Below, piece after piece: positions 8,381-16,961 of a stretch of 64,000 nt of DNA. Position 1 is the first letter of the stretch; every line of letters begins with the position of its first letter. The stretch spans positions 1 through 64,000 of the forward strand of contig NZ_JAAIII010000006.1 in the NCBI RefSeq assembly GCF_012932425.1. Direction: 5' to 3'. Under the pieces are notes generated by a model. It had not been told where the DNA came from and ran no database searches. It was given only the letters and a program-made list of their open reading frames with translations. The translations under genes were made by a program, and so were the position numbers. The stretch is from Bifidobacterium oedipodis (GTDB taxonomy: Bacteria; Actinomycetota; Actinomycetes; Actinomycetales; Bifidobacteriaceae).

Positions 8381-9048
8381 CAGCTCATAACCACCTTTCC
8401 GGCCTCAAGACGCAACGATTTGGTCTCCAACCCGTCCAAACGAGGGTCGTGGCTGGCCAGCAGAATCGCCACTCCCCTTTCGCTCAGCATGCGAATAACA
8501 GATGCCACTTCATCGGCGGCCGCATCGTCGAGTGATGAAGTGGGTTCGTCCAGCAACAGCAGTCTCGGCCGGTTAATCAGCGCACGGCATATTCCGGCGC
8601 GTTGGAGTTCGCCGCCGGAGATTCTGCCAGCCTTCACATTTGCCAGTCGCTGGATATTGAACCGGGCGAGCATTTCCAAGCATTCCTCGCGGTTCCCGTT
8701 CCCTTGATCGGCGACGAGGAGGTTCTGCAGCACTGTCAGATGATCGAACAGATTGGCGTTCTGGAACACTATTCCGATGCAGGCGGCACGGAGTCGGTCT
8801 CGATTTTTCTCACTGGCCGCCTCTTCGCCGCAGACGTGCACGCTGCCGCGATCCGGCACCGTCAGCAGGCCGGCGATTCTGAGCACCGTGGTCTTTCCGG
8901 AGCCGGAGTCGCCTCGGATTCTCAGGATTTCGCCGCTTTTCAGCGAGAAGGAGATCTTTCCCAGCACGAATCGGCGGTTCGCGTCCCTTATGTAGCGTTT
9001 CGACACTTGGTCGAAGACGAGAATGCTGTTTTCGATGTCCTGCGTCAT
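8380..9048 (-). CDS. ABC transporter ATP-binding protein, LolD/MacB-like
   Basis: The 222-residue product carries a Walker A GDSGSGKTTVL, a Q-loop (FQNANLFDHLT), the signature RISGGELQRAGICRAL and a Walker B RLLLLDEPTSSLDD. I start it at the ATG at 9048, which gives the normal short N-terminus before FDQVSKRY; a TTG at 9075 or an ATG at 9069 are alternatives without a better ribosome site. It energises the permease encoded immediately downstream. Substrate unknown. Confidence 0.87.
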   Translation of the reverse strand: MTQDIENSILVFDQVSKRYIRDANRRFVLGKISFSLKSGEILRIRGDSGSGKTTVLRIAGLLTVPDRGSVHVCGEEAASEKNRDRLRAACIGIVFQNANLFDHLTVLQNLLVADQGNGNREECLEMLARFNIQRLANVKAGRISGGELQRAGICRALINRPRLLLLDEPTSSLDDAAADEVASVIRMLSERGVAILLASHDPRLDGLETKSLRLEAGKVVMS

Positions 9049-9344
9049 AGCGCTGCCGCCCCGATCCATAAACAAATGCGCTCAAGCAACGCGAACCATT
9101 ACGGTTGCCGGAACCATTGGCCAATGTTCCATCATTCGGCATCAGTCAAACACAGCAACGCAGCGCCATTACACCGTCAACATTCGGGGACGAACACCGC
9201 AGTTCGTCAGGGTAGGTTTCATCCCGCTACTCCCTGATACGCGATGCCACCACCTACGGAATCCCCATTGATATGACGGGCCGTTTACCAGCGTAAGCCA
9301 ATAAGCAAAAGGCCCGGCACAGCAATACAACTTCGACACTACCG

Positions 9345-9360
9345 TCGAACATATGTTCGA
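9345..9360. promoter_or_regulatory. 16-bp palindrome in the promoter of the methyltransferase gene
   Basis: TCGAACATATGTTCGA is a perfect palindrome. It overlaps the region where a -35 box would stand for the -10-like CATAAT at 9373-9378, about 56 bases before the methyltransferase start. A second partial inverted pair (TTCGAC 9332, GTCGAA 9344) lies next to it. This looks like an operator; autoregulation by the methyltransferase is one possibility. The rest of the gap 9049-9415 shows no gene. Confidence 0.4.
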
Positions 9361-9415
9361 TACACCATGTATCATAATTTAAAAATGAGCAGTACGGGCG
9401 AGGTAAGGTGGAGCC

Positions 9416-10591
9416 ATGGCAGACAACCGCACGCACACGACCACCAATTTGGCATGCCCCAAAGCGCTTGAGTTTTTTGCAGGCATAGGCCTCGCACGAC
9501 TCGGGCTTGAAGAAGCCGGCTTCCAAGTTGAATGGTCAAACGATATCGATGCTGCCAAATGCGAAATGTACCGTAATCATTTCGGCAATTCGCCAGAACA
9601 TAAGCTTATTGAAGGCGACATGAGCAATCTCCATGGCGAAGATCTGCCGCGAGATGCCTCCCTCGCCTGGGGGTCTTCGCCTTGTACCGATTTATCCCTT
9701 GCCGGCACGCGCACAGGTCTGAACGGTAAGCAGTCCGGCGCTTTCTGGCAATACGCACGCCTGCTGAGAGAACTCGGCTCCGACCGTCCGCCAATCGCAG
9801 TGCTAGAGAACGTGAACGGCCTAGCAACCTCCCATTCAGGCGAAGATCTCGCTGCTGCAGTGCGCGCATTTAACGAACTTGGCTACTCCGTAGATGTGTT
9901 GTCCATCGATACCCGCCGATTTATTCCACAATCCCGGCCAAGACTATTCCTCATCGGGCTGCAGGATCCGCCTGCCATTGAACAGTTCAATTCCCCGTTG
10001 CGCCCGGATTGGATGCAACAGGTATTCGCTGATAGTTCCTTACGCACACACCGCGCGCCACTGCCTGAGCCTCCGTCTCCCCTCATGTCTGGGTTGAGCA
10101 TGTATATCGAAAACATGCCTGACAATGACGGCCGTTGGTGGGACGCTGAAAAAACCGACAAATTTCTCGACACTCTATCGCCCGTCCAATTCAGCCGCAT
10201 CGAATCGCTACGCAAGAGCACGAACGAATCCTATCGAACCGCTTATCGCCGCACCCGCAATGGCAAAGCCGTTTGGGAAGTGCGCGCAGATGATGTATCA
10301 GGATGCCTGCGCACTGCTCGAGGTGGATCTTCCCGGCAAGCCGTCATTCGACTGGGCAACGGTAAAGCCTCCGTTCGCTGGATGACGCCCCGAGAGTATG
10401 CAACTCTTATGGGCGCGGCCCATTACAACATTGACGGACTGCGTCCAAACCAAGTTATGTTCGGCTTTGGTGATGCCGTATCCGTACCCGTCGTGGAATG
10501 GCTTGGCAAACACTATTTCATGCCCGCTTTGCACGGGTCTCTTGGCAAAGACCTCTACACCGAGCAGACACTGCTTGCCTCTGCCAGTTAA
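9416..10591 (+). CDS. DNA (cytosine-5) methyltransferase of a type II restriction-modification system
   Basis: The 391-residue product shows the m5C methyltransferase motifs in order: motif I LEFFAGIGLARLGL (AdoMet binding), motif IV GSSPCTDLSLAG with the catalytic Cys, motif VI VLENVNGL, motif VIII-like RRFIPQSRPRLFLIG, and a C-terminal motif IX/X region (TPREYATLMGA and GFGDAVSVPVVEWLG). It protects host DNA from the endonuclease encoded 12 bases downstream. The recognition sequence cannot be read from the protein. The start has GGTGGAG seven bases upstream. A palindrome upstream hints at self-control. Confidence 0.92.
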   Translation: MADNRTHTTTNLACPKALEFFAGIGLARLGLEEAGFQVEWSNDIDAAKCEMYRNHFGNSPEHKLIEGDMSNLHGEDLPRDASLAWGSSPCTDLSLAGTRTGLNGKQSGAFWQYARLLRELGSDRPPIAVLENVNGLATSHSGEDLAAAVRAFNELGYSVDVLSIDTRRFIPQSRPRLFLIGLQDPPAIEQFNSPLRPDWMQQVFADSSLRTHRAPLPEPPSPLMSGLSMYIENMPDNDGRWWDAEKTDKFLDTLSPVQFSRIESLRKSTNESYRTAYRRTRNGKAVWEVRADDVSGCLRTARGGSSRQAVIRLGNGKASVRWMTPREYATLMGAAHYNIDGLRPNQVMFGFGDAVSVPVVEWLGKHYFMPALHGSLGKDLYTEQTLLASAS

Positions 10592-10603
10592 GGAGAATTC
10601 CAC

Positions 10604-11524
10604 ATGGATCTGCACCATCTCAACGAATTCTGCATTGCCCATAATGTCGCTGAAACCAAAGGCGCATTAGCAGCGGCCCTTCAACTAACAAGGCTTTTCT
10701 CAAAGGACACGCTTCCGATCAACCCTGAGAATTACCTCACCGACAAGGAAGGCCAGATAAAAGGTCTTAGCGGTTCGCGACTCAAGCAGATTCTCAGCGA
10801 ACACGGCATGAATCGACGATTTGTCTCCGAAGGAGGCCGCACTAATCGCGGCAATATGAGTCTTATGCGGGACTATGCCGTACTCATCAATGCCATTGCG
10901 CCTTCAGAGCAAGAATTCGCAATCATTGAACAATATTGGGTTGATCGCATCCTCGACTTTCTTAATCGACAGCCTTTAAAGCTGGAAGCCGATAATTCGC
11001 TCTCCATCAGCACAGCAATTGATCACCTACTGCAACAAGCCACCAAACGACAACAAGGCATTCCTGGTGCCACCTACACAGGAACCGTCCTACAACAACT
11101 TGTAGCTGCCAAACTATCTTCCATAATCGAAAATATCGAAATCAACGGCGCTTCCACAGCGGATACACCCACCGGCAGAGACGGCGACTTTAATGTGGGA
11201 GATACTGCCATTCACTGCACCACAGCACCCGGTTCGCTTCTTATCGAAAAATGCAAACACAATATCAATGACGGGCTTCATCCCATCATCGTCACCATTC
11301 GCGAGCGCACTAACACCGCATATACTTTGGCAGCCGATGCAGGCATCGCCGAGAACATCGAAGTCTGGGACATACAATCGTTCCTATCCACCAATATTCA
11401 CGAGCATGGGCGTTTTGACAGCGCATCGCGCCATGCGTCGCTGTCCAAGCTCATAGCCACTTACAACAGAATCATCGACGAGCAAGAGACCGACCCCAGC
11501 CTGCGCATCGAATATAACGGCTGA
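10604..11524 (+). CDS. DUF4928-like protein, probable type II restriction endonuclease
   Basis: The product has 306 residues. The segment FVSEGGRTNRGNMSLMRDYA matches what I recall of the DUF4928 family, which is commonly found beside m5C methyltransferases. A candidate PD-(D/E)xK-type active site is GRDGDFNVGD followed by LLIEKCKH (about residues 190-215), where an Asp and a Glu-x-Cys/Lys pair could bind metal. It starts 12 bases after the methyltransferase stop with TAAGGAG, so the pair is one transcription unit. The family name is from memory and the nuclease role is inferred mainly from context. Confidence 0.72.
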   Translation: MDLHHLNEFCIAHNVAETKGALAAALQLTRLFSKDTLPINPENYLTDKEGQIKGLSGSRLKQILSEHGMNRRFVSEGGRTNRGNMSLMRDYAVLINAIAPSEQEFAIIEQYWVDRILDFLNRQPLKLEADNSLSISTAIDHLLQQATKRQQGIPGATYTGTVLQQLVAAKLSSIIENIEINGASTADTPTGRDGDFNVGDTAIHCTTAPGSLLIEKCKHNINDGLHPIIVTIRERTNTAYTLAADAGIAENIEVWDIQSFLSTNIHEHGRFDSASRHASLSKLIATYNRIIDEQETDPSLRIEYNG

Positions 11525-11602
11525 TTCGTTCCAATCGGCTGATGGCATTCATGCGCCGCGCCCAGGACACGGCGCAATATCGTTCGTCACTATCCTGGTT
11601 GT

Positions 11603-12451
11603 ATGGCAACAAACGTCAGCTCGAAAATACCCCGCCGCAATTGGTCGCGCGAGGAAACGATGATGGCGTTTGCGCTGTACAGAATACTTGAACCACGCGA
11701 ATGTGATGACAAAGGGCTTGACGTTCAACGATTAGCACGTTTTTTGCAGCGCACGCCCGGCTCAGTGGCGTTAAAAATCTGGAATATTGCGGCTTATGAC
11801 GTCAACCGCCAAGCTCGAGGCCTTGCCGGCATGAAGCATGGCAGTAAGATGGACGCCCGGATTTGGGAATGGTATGCAGCAGAGCCGGATAACTTCATGG
11901 CGGAATGCTTGACCCTGCTAGAGAACGCACTGCTCCAAGCAGACGAAAGCACTTCCACGCTCACACCTCTCGCGCCAGACAGGCACTCTTCATTGGAATC
12001 CGCCACCAAGCTATTGCTCGCAGGGAAGACGCCCGATGGCAAAGAACGTATGGCGACAACTCTCCAGCGAGTTAACCAGTCTTACTTCCGCAACTCATTG
12101 CTGCAGAATTACCGCAATACATGCTGCATGACCGGAATACAAATCCCCTCACTACTTGTGGCAAGTCACATCAAACCGTGGAAGGCATCAACGCCGTCAG
12201 AGAAAACCGCAGCAGCCAACGGACTGCTACTCAATGCGTTTCACGATCGTGCTTTTGACCAGGGGCTCATTACAATCGACGACGATTATCGTGTCGTGGT
12301 TAATCATGGCAGAGTGAAGCACTCCGAAATTAACGATAAGTGGATCTACAGCTTTGAAGGGCACGCGATTACTCTGCCGTCAATCAACCTGCCATCTCAT
12401 GAATTCATCGAATACCATCACAAACACATATTTCTTGCCGACGCAGCATAA
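11603..12451 (+). CDS. HNH endonuclease (HNH_2 type) accompanying the restriction-modification genes
   Basis: The 282-residue product starts with a basic segment RNWSREETMMAFALY and FLQRTPGSVALKIWN, a DNA-binding region often seen in front of HNH_2 nucleases. Its C-terminal half carries CCMTG...LLVASHIKPWKAS...NGLLLNAFHDRAFDQGLITI, the HNH_2 motif with the conserved SHI, N and FD residues. It follows the DUF4928 gene by 78 bases on the same strand. It may be a second nuclease, for instance acting on modified DNA or as the real partner of the methyltransferase. Upstream of the start I see no strong ribosome site. Confidence 0.82.
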   Translation: MATNVSSKIPRRNWSREETMMAFALYRILEPRECDDKGLDVQRLARFLQRTPGSVALKIWNIAAYDVNRQARGLAGMKHGSKMDARIWEWYAAEPDNFMAECLTLLENALLQADESTSTLTPLAPDRHSSLESATKLLLAGKTPDGKERMATTLQRVNQSYFRNSLLQNYRNTCCMTGIQIPSLLVASHIKPWKASTPSEKTAAANGLLLNAFHDRAFDQGLITIDDDYRVVVNHGRVKHSEINDKWIYSFEGHAITLPSINLPSHEFIEYHHKHIFLADAA

Positions 12452-12490
12452 TTCTCATGCCCACCCTCAACTCCAGTTCGCCGACACAAA

Positions 12491-12813
12491 CACCTACGGA
12501 GGCCCAGTTGCAATGCTATTTCGCCTTCCGTAGGTGCCTCACTTGCTTAAGTACTGAATCACATCTCTAACAAATGGCTTATTTCCGCCAATTTGCCGCT
12601 CCTCACTCCGATAAGCAGTTCCGTCAAACACCTACGGAAGGGCCAATAGGCAGGTAAATGCGCTTCCGTAGGTGTTGCAACACCGCCACGCAAATTGCAG
12701 GAATATGCAAAATGGCTTATTTCCGCGGTTTACGCGACACACAAACCGAGACATCACCTAAAGACGACACCTACGAAAGCCGAAATAGCATCGCAAATCG
12801 CCCTCCGTAGGTG
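12491..12813. repeat. Three 46-nt palindromic units spaced 138-139 bp apart
   Basis: Units at 12491-12536, 12629-12674 and 12768-12813 are each 46 bases. Each begins CACCTACGRA and ends TCCGTAGGTG, so each can fold into a hairpin. Between them a 17-mer AAATGGCTTATTTCCGC recurs at 12572-12588 and 12710-12726, again 138 bases apart, while the rest of the spacer has diverged. This is a decayed tandem duplication or a repeat array filling most of the 470-base gap between the HNH and RNA ligase genes. I see no gene in the gap. Confidence 0.75.
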
Positions 12814-12922
12814 CGTCCGAATGACAGCAGACAACCTAAACAATATTCATATTGTTTGCGACGCATCTCATTCTCAGCGGGTAGATAAGCCATGAGTCAG
12901 TTTGCCAAGTCGGCATAGGGAC

Positions 12923-13984
12923 TTATAGGCCGTGCTTGAGCAAATATTTATTGTTGATGATTTTGAAGCAGCGATTGGCACTCAGCCGTCCGGCAACATC
13001 ACTACTTAGCAGCTGATCAGCGTCCAAATGCCATACGATGCCTTCGTCCAGCACTCCATCTGTTACGCAGCCTCGCAACCCGTCAACCTTGGCCACCATG
13101 TCTTCCACAGAACCTTCCAGCCGCCATCGTGCAGCATCAAGCACAGGTACCGCATGGTTTAAACAGGCTTGCGGCCAATCGGAACGATTGATTTTCCGAT
13201 GATTACGCCACACCGCGAACACGAATGGAGTAGGACGACGCAGCTTCAACCTATTCGATTGAATCCCAAGGCCGACCAGTTCAAATTGAATAGCCATCCC
13301 CGGTTCAAGAGCGTCAACCAAACCATCACGCTGCGCAACAACCATATTCGTGCATTCCGGCTTAATTTCCCAGTTACGCGAATACACGTGTGCAATACCG
13401 TTATCATCACGCGCAATGGTGGTGCTGGTGCCATCCACTTTCACCGTCGGCGTAGCCCTTAAACCAACCAGTTCACTCCAGACATCAGTTAAGTTTTGCA
13501 GTCGTGGAGCATCCGACTTCGAAGCATATGCTGAGCCAAACGGGCCAATCATATCACCGCCACGCAATGGCGGTAGCTCTTCGTATTTATATACCCCTGC
13601 CTCGCGCGTGACATCCGCGCCCACCGGAGTCTCGGGATCGATTCCCAACTCGCTTAACGGCATGATAAGCCCCTGTGAATAAGTACCACGCAGTCGTACG
13701 GTACGCAGCACATGACCAGAAACCTCTACGTCCTTGCCCGTATTCGGATCTTCCACAATCAACGTCTTCACACCACGTTTCTGGAACGCCGCATATCGAG
13801 GATCATCAGCTGGCAACAGGCAATCCACTTCAAAATATGCAACATGATCACCCGGCTTGAGTCCCATATCTTTGCCGACCACAACAATCCAACCCAGCAC
13901 CTTCGCCTTTTCGATACGATCCGCATCCTTGACAGGATATATACCGGCAATTTCTTGCACAGATACCATCTTGCGCTCAGCCAT
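12923..13984 (-). CDS. RNA ligase, DraRnl/Rnl5-type
   Basis: The 353-residue product has an N-terminal OB-like domain (about residues 1-130, from VSVQEIAGIYPVKDADRIEK). A nucleotidyltransferase domain follows, with motif I TVKVDGTSTT (Lys about 182 as AMP acceptor), motif IIIa/IV-like AIQFELVG and EGIVWHL, and motif V FKIINNKYLLKH. The OB-first arrangement is that of Deinococcus RNA ligase (Rnl5), which seals nicked RNA with ATP. It is alone on the minus strand between a restriction-modification cassette and a DUF3800 gene, suggesting a role in RNA repair linked to defence; that link is inference. GAGGGG precedes the ATG. Confidence 0.85.
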   Translation of the reverse strand: MAERKMVSVQEIAGIYPVKDADRIEKAKVLGWIVVVGKDMGLKPGDHVAYFEVDCLLPADDPRYAAFQKRGVKTLIVEDPNTGKDVEVSGHVLRTVRLRGTYSQGLIMPLSELGIDPETPVGADVTREAGVYKYEELPPLRGGDMIGPFGSAYASKSDAPRLQNLTDVWSELVGLRATPTVKVDGTSTTIARDDNGIAHVYSRNWEIKPECTNMVVAQRDGLVDALEPGMAIQFELVGLGIQSNRLKLRRPTPFVFAVWRNHRKINRSDWPQACLNHAVPVLDAARWRLEGSVEDMVAKVDGLRGCVTDGVLDEGIVWHLDADQLLSSDVAGRLSANRCFKIINNKYLLKHGL

Positions 13985-14268
13985 GAGCCCCTCACTTTCG
14001 TTGAACCAACACGAAAAACCAATGCCAACACCATAACATGGTTTTGCTTATCTGCAATTTCGTTGACAGCATAATCCAGTAGCAAAAGCTCTCAAAAAAC
14101 AAGTAACACCAGCAAACCAAACATCATGTATACAGATTGACAAAAGTCATACATCATGCACTTTCACAAGAATTTCAAGCATGATGCTCCAACTGCCTCA
14201 TGACATCATTGCAACAGCCAACAGTCTGTCAACAATATGACATCGACCTCAGTGAAGCTAATTTCAGG

Positions 14269-14283
14269 TACAATAGCGTGCCA
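14269..14283 (+). promoter_or_regulatory. -10 box giving a probable leaderless mRNA for the DUF3800 gene
   Basis: TACAAT at 14269-14274 ends eight bases before the ATG at 14283. Transcription would start at or within a base or two of the start codon, and there is no Shine-Dalgarno. No good -35 is visible. The gap to the RNA ligase start (13985-14268) is AT-rich and holds no gene. Confidence 0.5.
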
Positions 14284-15149
14284 TGGACACCAAGGAGCTT
14301 GCTGTACACACGGGGGACAATCATCGCTTTATCGATGAGGCTGGAGACATGACTTTCTTTTCAAGCAAAAGAGGCTCAAAAACTTCTCTCATCGGAGACC
14401 CCGGCGTCTCTAGATGCTTCATGGTAGGCATGGTGCACGTTAAAGGAGATCTGGCGGAAGCACGTTCAGCAATCAAAGTCTTTTGCGAAATGGTAGACAC
14501 CAACGAATTCTTCCAAAGCTTTCCAAGCGTTGCCTCCAGAACAGAAAAAGGGTGGCAGGGATATTATCCTCATGCGAGTAAAGACCCGGCAGAATTACGC
14601 TATGAATTTCTCAAACTCATGAAGGAGAAGATTGATTTCTCTGCTCAAATCGTTGTAGGCCGCAAGCTACCGGATGTCTTTTTGCGCAAACACCAAAGGT
14701 TGCAGCGCGAGTTCTATGCCGATCTCATGTCTCATCTGCTCAAATACACTCATAAAATCGACCCGTTGATACTTGATATCGCAGAACGCGGCAGCAGCAC
14801 TTCTAACATGAATTTGCAACATGCAGTTGATGTCGCCCGCGAGCGCAGTCGCCGCGGGACTTTGACAAAAGAGATGAACAACAAGGTTAAGTTCAACGTA
14901 CAGCCTTATGACCATGAATTGTTGCTATCACTAACCGATTACTGCCTATGGTCCGCGCAAAGGGTGTTCGAAAAAGGCGATACAAAGTACTACAAACTTC
15001 TGGAATCAAAAATTAAGTTGGTTCATGACGTCTACGACCAAAGTCGTTACGAAAAATCAAAAAATTACTACAGAACCAAATACAATCCGCTGACAGCTGA
15101 AGCAATCGGTTTCGCTGACTGGCGTAAGCCTGAGTGGCCAGAACCATAA
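14283..15149 (+). CDS. DUF3800 domain protein
   Basis: The 288-residue product begins with RFIDEAGDMTFF, the D-E-x-G-D signature of DUF3800. Further acidic residues recur at ILDIAERGSS and LTDYCLWSAQRVFEK near the C-terminus. The fold is thought to be RNase H-like, so a nuclease-type activity is plausible but unproven. Family members are frequent in accessory and defence regions, as here beside restriction genes and an RNA ligase. The ATG lies just after a -10 box (leaderless). Base composition is more AT-rich than in the core genes to the right, consistent with transfer. Confidence 0.78.
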   Translation: MDTKELAVHTGDNHRFIDEAGDMTFFSSKRGSKTSLIGDPGVSRCFMVGMVHVKGDLAEARSAIKVFCEMVDTNEFFQSFPSVASRTEKGWQGYYPHASKDPAELRYEFLKLMKEKIDFSAQIVVGRKLPDVFLRKHQRLQREFYADLMSHLLKYTHKIDPLILDIAERGSSTSNMNLQHAVDVARERSRRGTLTKEMNNKVKFNVQPYDHELLLSLTDYCLWSAQRVFEKGDTKYYKLLESKIKLVHDVYDQSRYEKSKNYYRTKYNPLTAEAIGFADWRKPEWPEP

Positions 15150-15344
15150 GCAAAAGGAACGGCCCGTCACAACTCTAGTTGCTTATGCAACAACGGCATG
15201 CAGCCGACTTTCGAAGAAGGACAGGCCAAACAACACGGTTATTATACCAAACATTGAATTCAGCAACAGGACGCGTGTTCAATCTCTTCTCAACCACTAT
15301 ACAGAGTGTTTGAGAATATTCACCAGATAAAAGCACCTACAATG

Positions 15345-15420
15345 ACGAAGCTCATGGCATATTGTTTGCGGCGAGCTTCGTAAGAATAATTTGTATTGGT
15401 ACCAAAATGGTACCAATACA
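15345..15420. repeat. Two consecutive inverted repeats between DUF3800 and tRNA-Gly
   Basis: ACGAAGCTC (15345-15353) pairs with GAGCTTCGT (15373-15381), and TGTATTGGTACCA (15392-15404) pairs perfectly with TGGTACCAATACA (15408-15420) over a 3-base loop. The second may end transcription of the DUF3800 gene, although no T-run follows. The rest of 15150-15474 is AT-rich without a gene. Confidence 0.5.
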
Positions 15421-15474
15421 CAAATTATCAAGCGATAAAAGCCTTGAAAACGTTGAAATTCCAATGATTTGAAG

Positions 15475-15548
15475 TGGAGCGGATGACGGGAGTCGAACCC
15501 GCCTTTAAAGCTTGGGAAGCTTTCGTTCTACCGATGAACTACATCCGC
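15475..15548 (-). tRNA. tRNA-Gly (anticodon CCC)
   Basis: The minus strand folds into a full cloverleaf: acceptor GCGGATG/CATCCGC, D-arm GTTC/GAAC, anticodon stem AAAGC/GCTTT with loop TTCCCAA (anticodon CCC), T-arm GCGGG-TTCGACT-CCCGT, discriminator T, and an encoded CCA. Its 3' end faces the accessory block to the left. Confidence 0.93.
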
Positions 15549-15752
15549 ATGCGGCCCTTGTGGGGCACAAGTGGTTAGTCTAGCATGCCTTTGCCAGCGG
15601 CAACGCCTGTTGCCCATTTTTATCCGTTATTCCGCCGGCACGTTGCCGCCATGTCACCACTGTTCCCCAAGACAACGCCGGGGATGGGGGCTATAACACA
15701 CCGTCGGCACCTCGAGCCGGCACCCGCAGCCAGCACCCAGTAGCCGACACCA

Positions 15753-16736
15753 TCAATAACGAACCTGACCACCCCCGACACGGCCTCCGACATACCCGCC
15801 AGCAGCATACCCGCCAGCACCTTGCCCAATGCCAGCCCCGCGCATTTCAGCAGCCATCTGCATCAGCCTTGCGATGCGATCCTCGGTCGGCGGATGGGTG
15901 GAAAACAGTTTGGAGAATCCGGCGGCGGAGAATGGGTTGGCAATCATCATCGCCGAAACGGATTGGGTGCCTGCAGTTTTGCGCATCGGCGCAGACTGCG
16001 CGCCGTAGGAAATTTTATTGAGCGCAGAGGCGAGCGCTTCGGGATCTCCGGTCAGCACACTGCCATCCTCGTCGGCATCATATTCGCGCGTACGCGAGAT
16101 AGCCATCTGTATCAGAGAAGCGGCCACGGGAGCGAGAATCATGCTCAGCAGCAAGCCGATCAGCCCCAGTCCGCCCGAAGCATTATCGCGGTCGTCGCGC
16201 GAGGATCCGCCGCCGAAATACATCAGCGAATACCCCAGATATGTGATGACGGTGGCCATGGCGGAGGCGATGGCAGAGGTTCGGATGTCGCGGTTGTAGA
16301 CGTGCATCAGTTCGTGCCCGAGCACACCGCGCAATTCACGGGCGTTCAGTATCTGCAGGATGCCCTGTGTGCAGCATACTGCCGCGTGACGTTCGTTGCG
16401 TCCGGTGGCAAAGGCGTTGGGGCTCATAGTTGGCGCGATATAGATGCGAGGCATCGGCTTGCCGGCCTTGGCGGATAGTTCGCGTACGATCTGGTAGATT
16501 TGCGGCGCTTCCTGCTCGGACACCTCGCGCGCGCCCATCGAAGCGATGGCGAGTTTGTCGGAGAACCAGTAGGAGCCGAATGTTGTGGCCAAACCGATGA
16601 TGATGTATATGCCGAGTGTTTGGCGGCTGCCACCAGTGGCCCACCAAATCAGCATGACAATGGCCCACATCAGGGCGAACAGCAGCGTTGTTTTCAAGCC
16701 ATTGTAATGGCCATGAACCCGTAGTTTGGCATCCAT
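15753..16736 (-). CDS. htpX: Membrane zinc metalloprotease HtpX (family M48)
   Basis: The 327-residue product has two N-terminal membrane helices (about residues 15-35 and 40-58), the zinc-binding HELMHVYNRD (HExxH, about residue 140), two more hydrophobic segments, and the third ligand region SRTREYDADEDG. A Gly/Tyr-rich C-terminal tail ends the protein. HtpX degrades misfolded membrane proteins at the inner face of the membrane during stress. It is monocistronic here. Confidence 0.93.
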   Translation of the reverse strand: MDAKLRVHGHYNGLKTTLLFALMWAIVMLIWWATGGSRQTLGIYIIIGLATTFGSYWFSDKLAIASMGAREVSEQEAPQIYQIVRELSAKAGKPMPRIYIAPTMSPNAFATGRNERHAAVCCTQGILQILNARELRGVLGHELMHVYNRDIRTSAIASAMATVITYLGYSLMYFGGGSSRDDRDNASGGLGLIGLLLSMILAPVAASLIQMAISRTREYDADEDGSVLTGDPEALASALNKISYGAQSAPMRKTAGTQSVSAMMIANPFSAAGFSKLFSTHPPTEDRIARLMQMAAEMRGAGIGQGAGGYAAGGYVGGRVGGGQVRY

Positions 16737-16838
16737 GAGGCTCAGCGTAAAGATTTTGGCTGAAAATTATCTGAACGTGCGCTTACAGACGAAAATCCAA
16801 AATCACACGCATACGATGCTCAGAATTCTGATCACAAC

Positions 16839-16887
16839 AACGCCGGAGTCGGAGCACCCCACAGGGAGATGCTTCGACTCCGGCGTT
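16839..16887. repeat. 17-bp inverted repeat between fprA and htpX
   Basis: AACGCCGGAGTCGGAGC (16839-16855) pairs with GCTTCGACTCCGGCGTT (16871-16887) with one G-U pair. It sits downstream of fprA and upstream of htpX, both on the minus strand, so it is a likely fprA terminator, although no clear U-tract follows in that direction. Confidence 0.5.
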
Positions 16888-16961
16888 GCCCCGCTCAGCA
16901 TGACGGCCAATACTTGCGGCAATGCTTGCCCTCAAACGCCGCGCGTAATCACATGCGAGAA

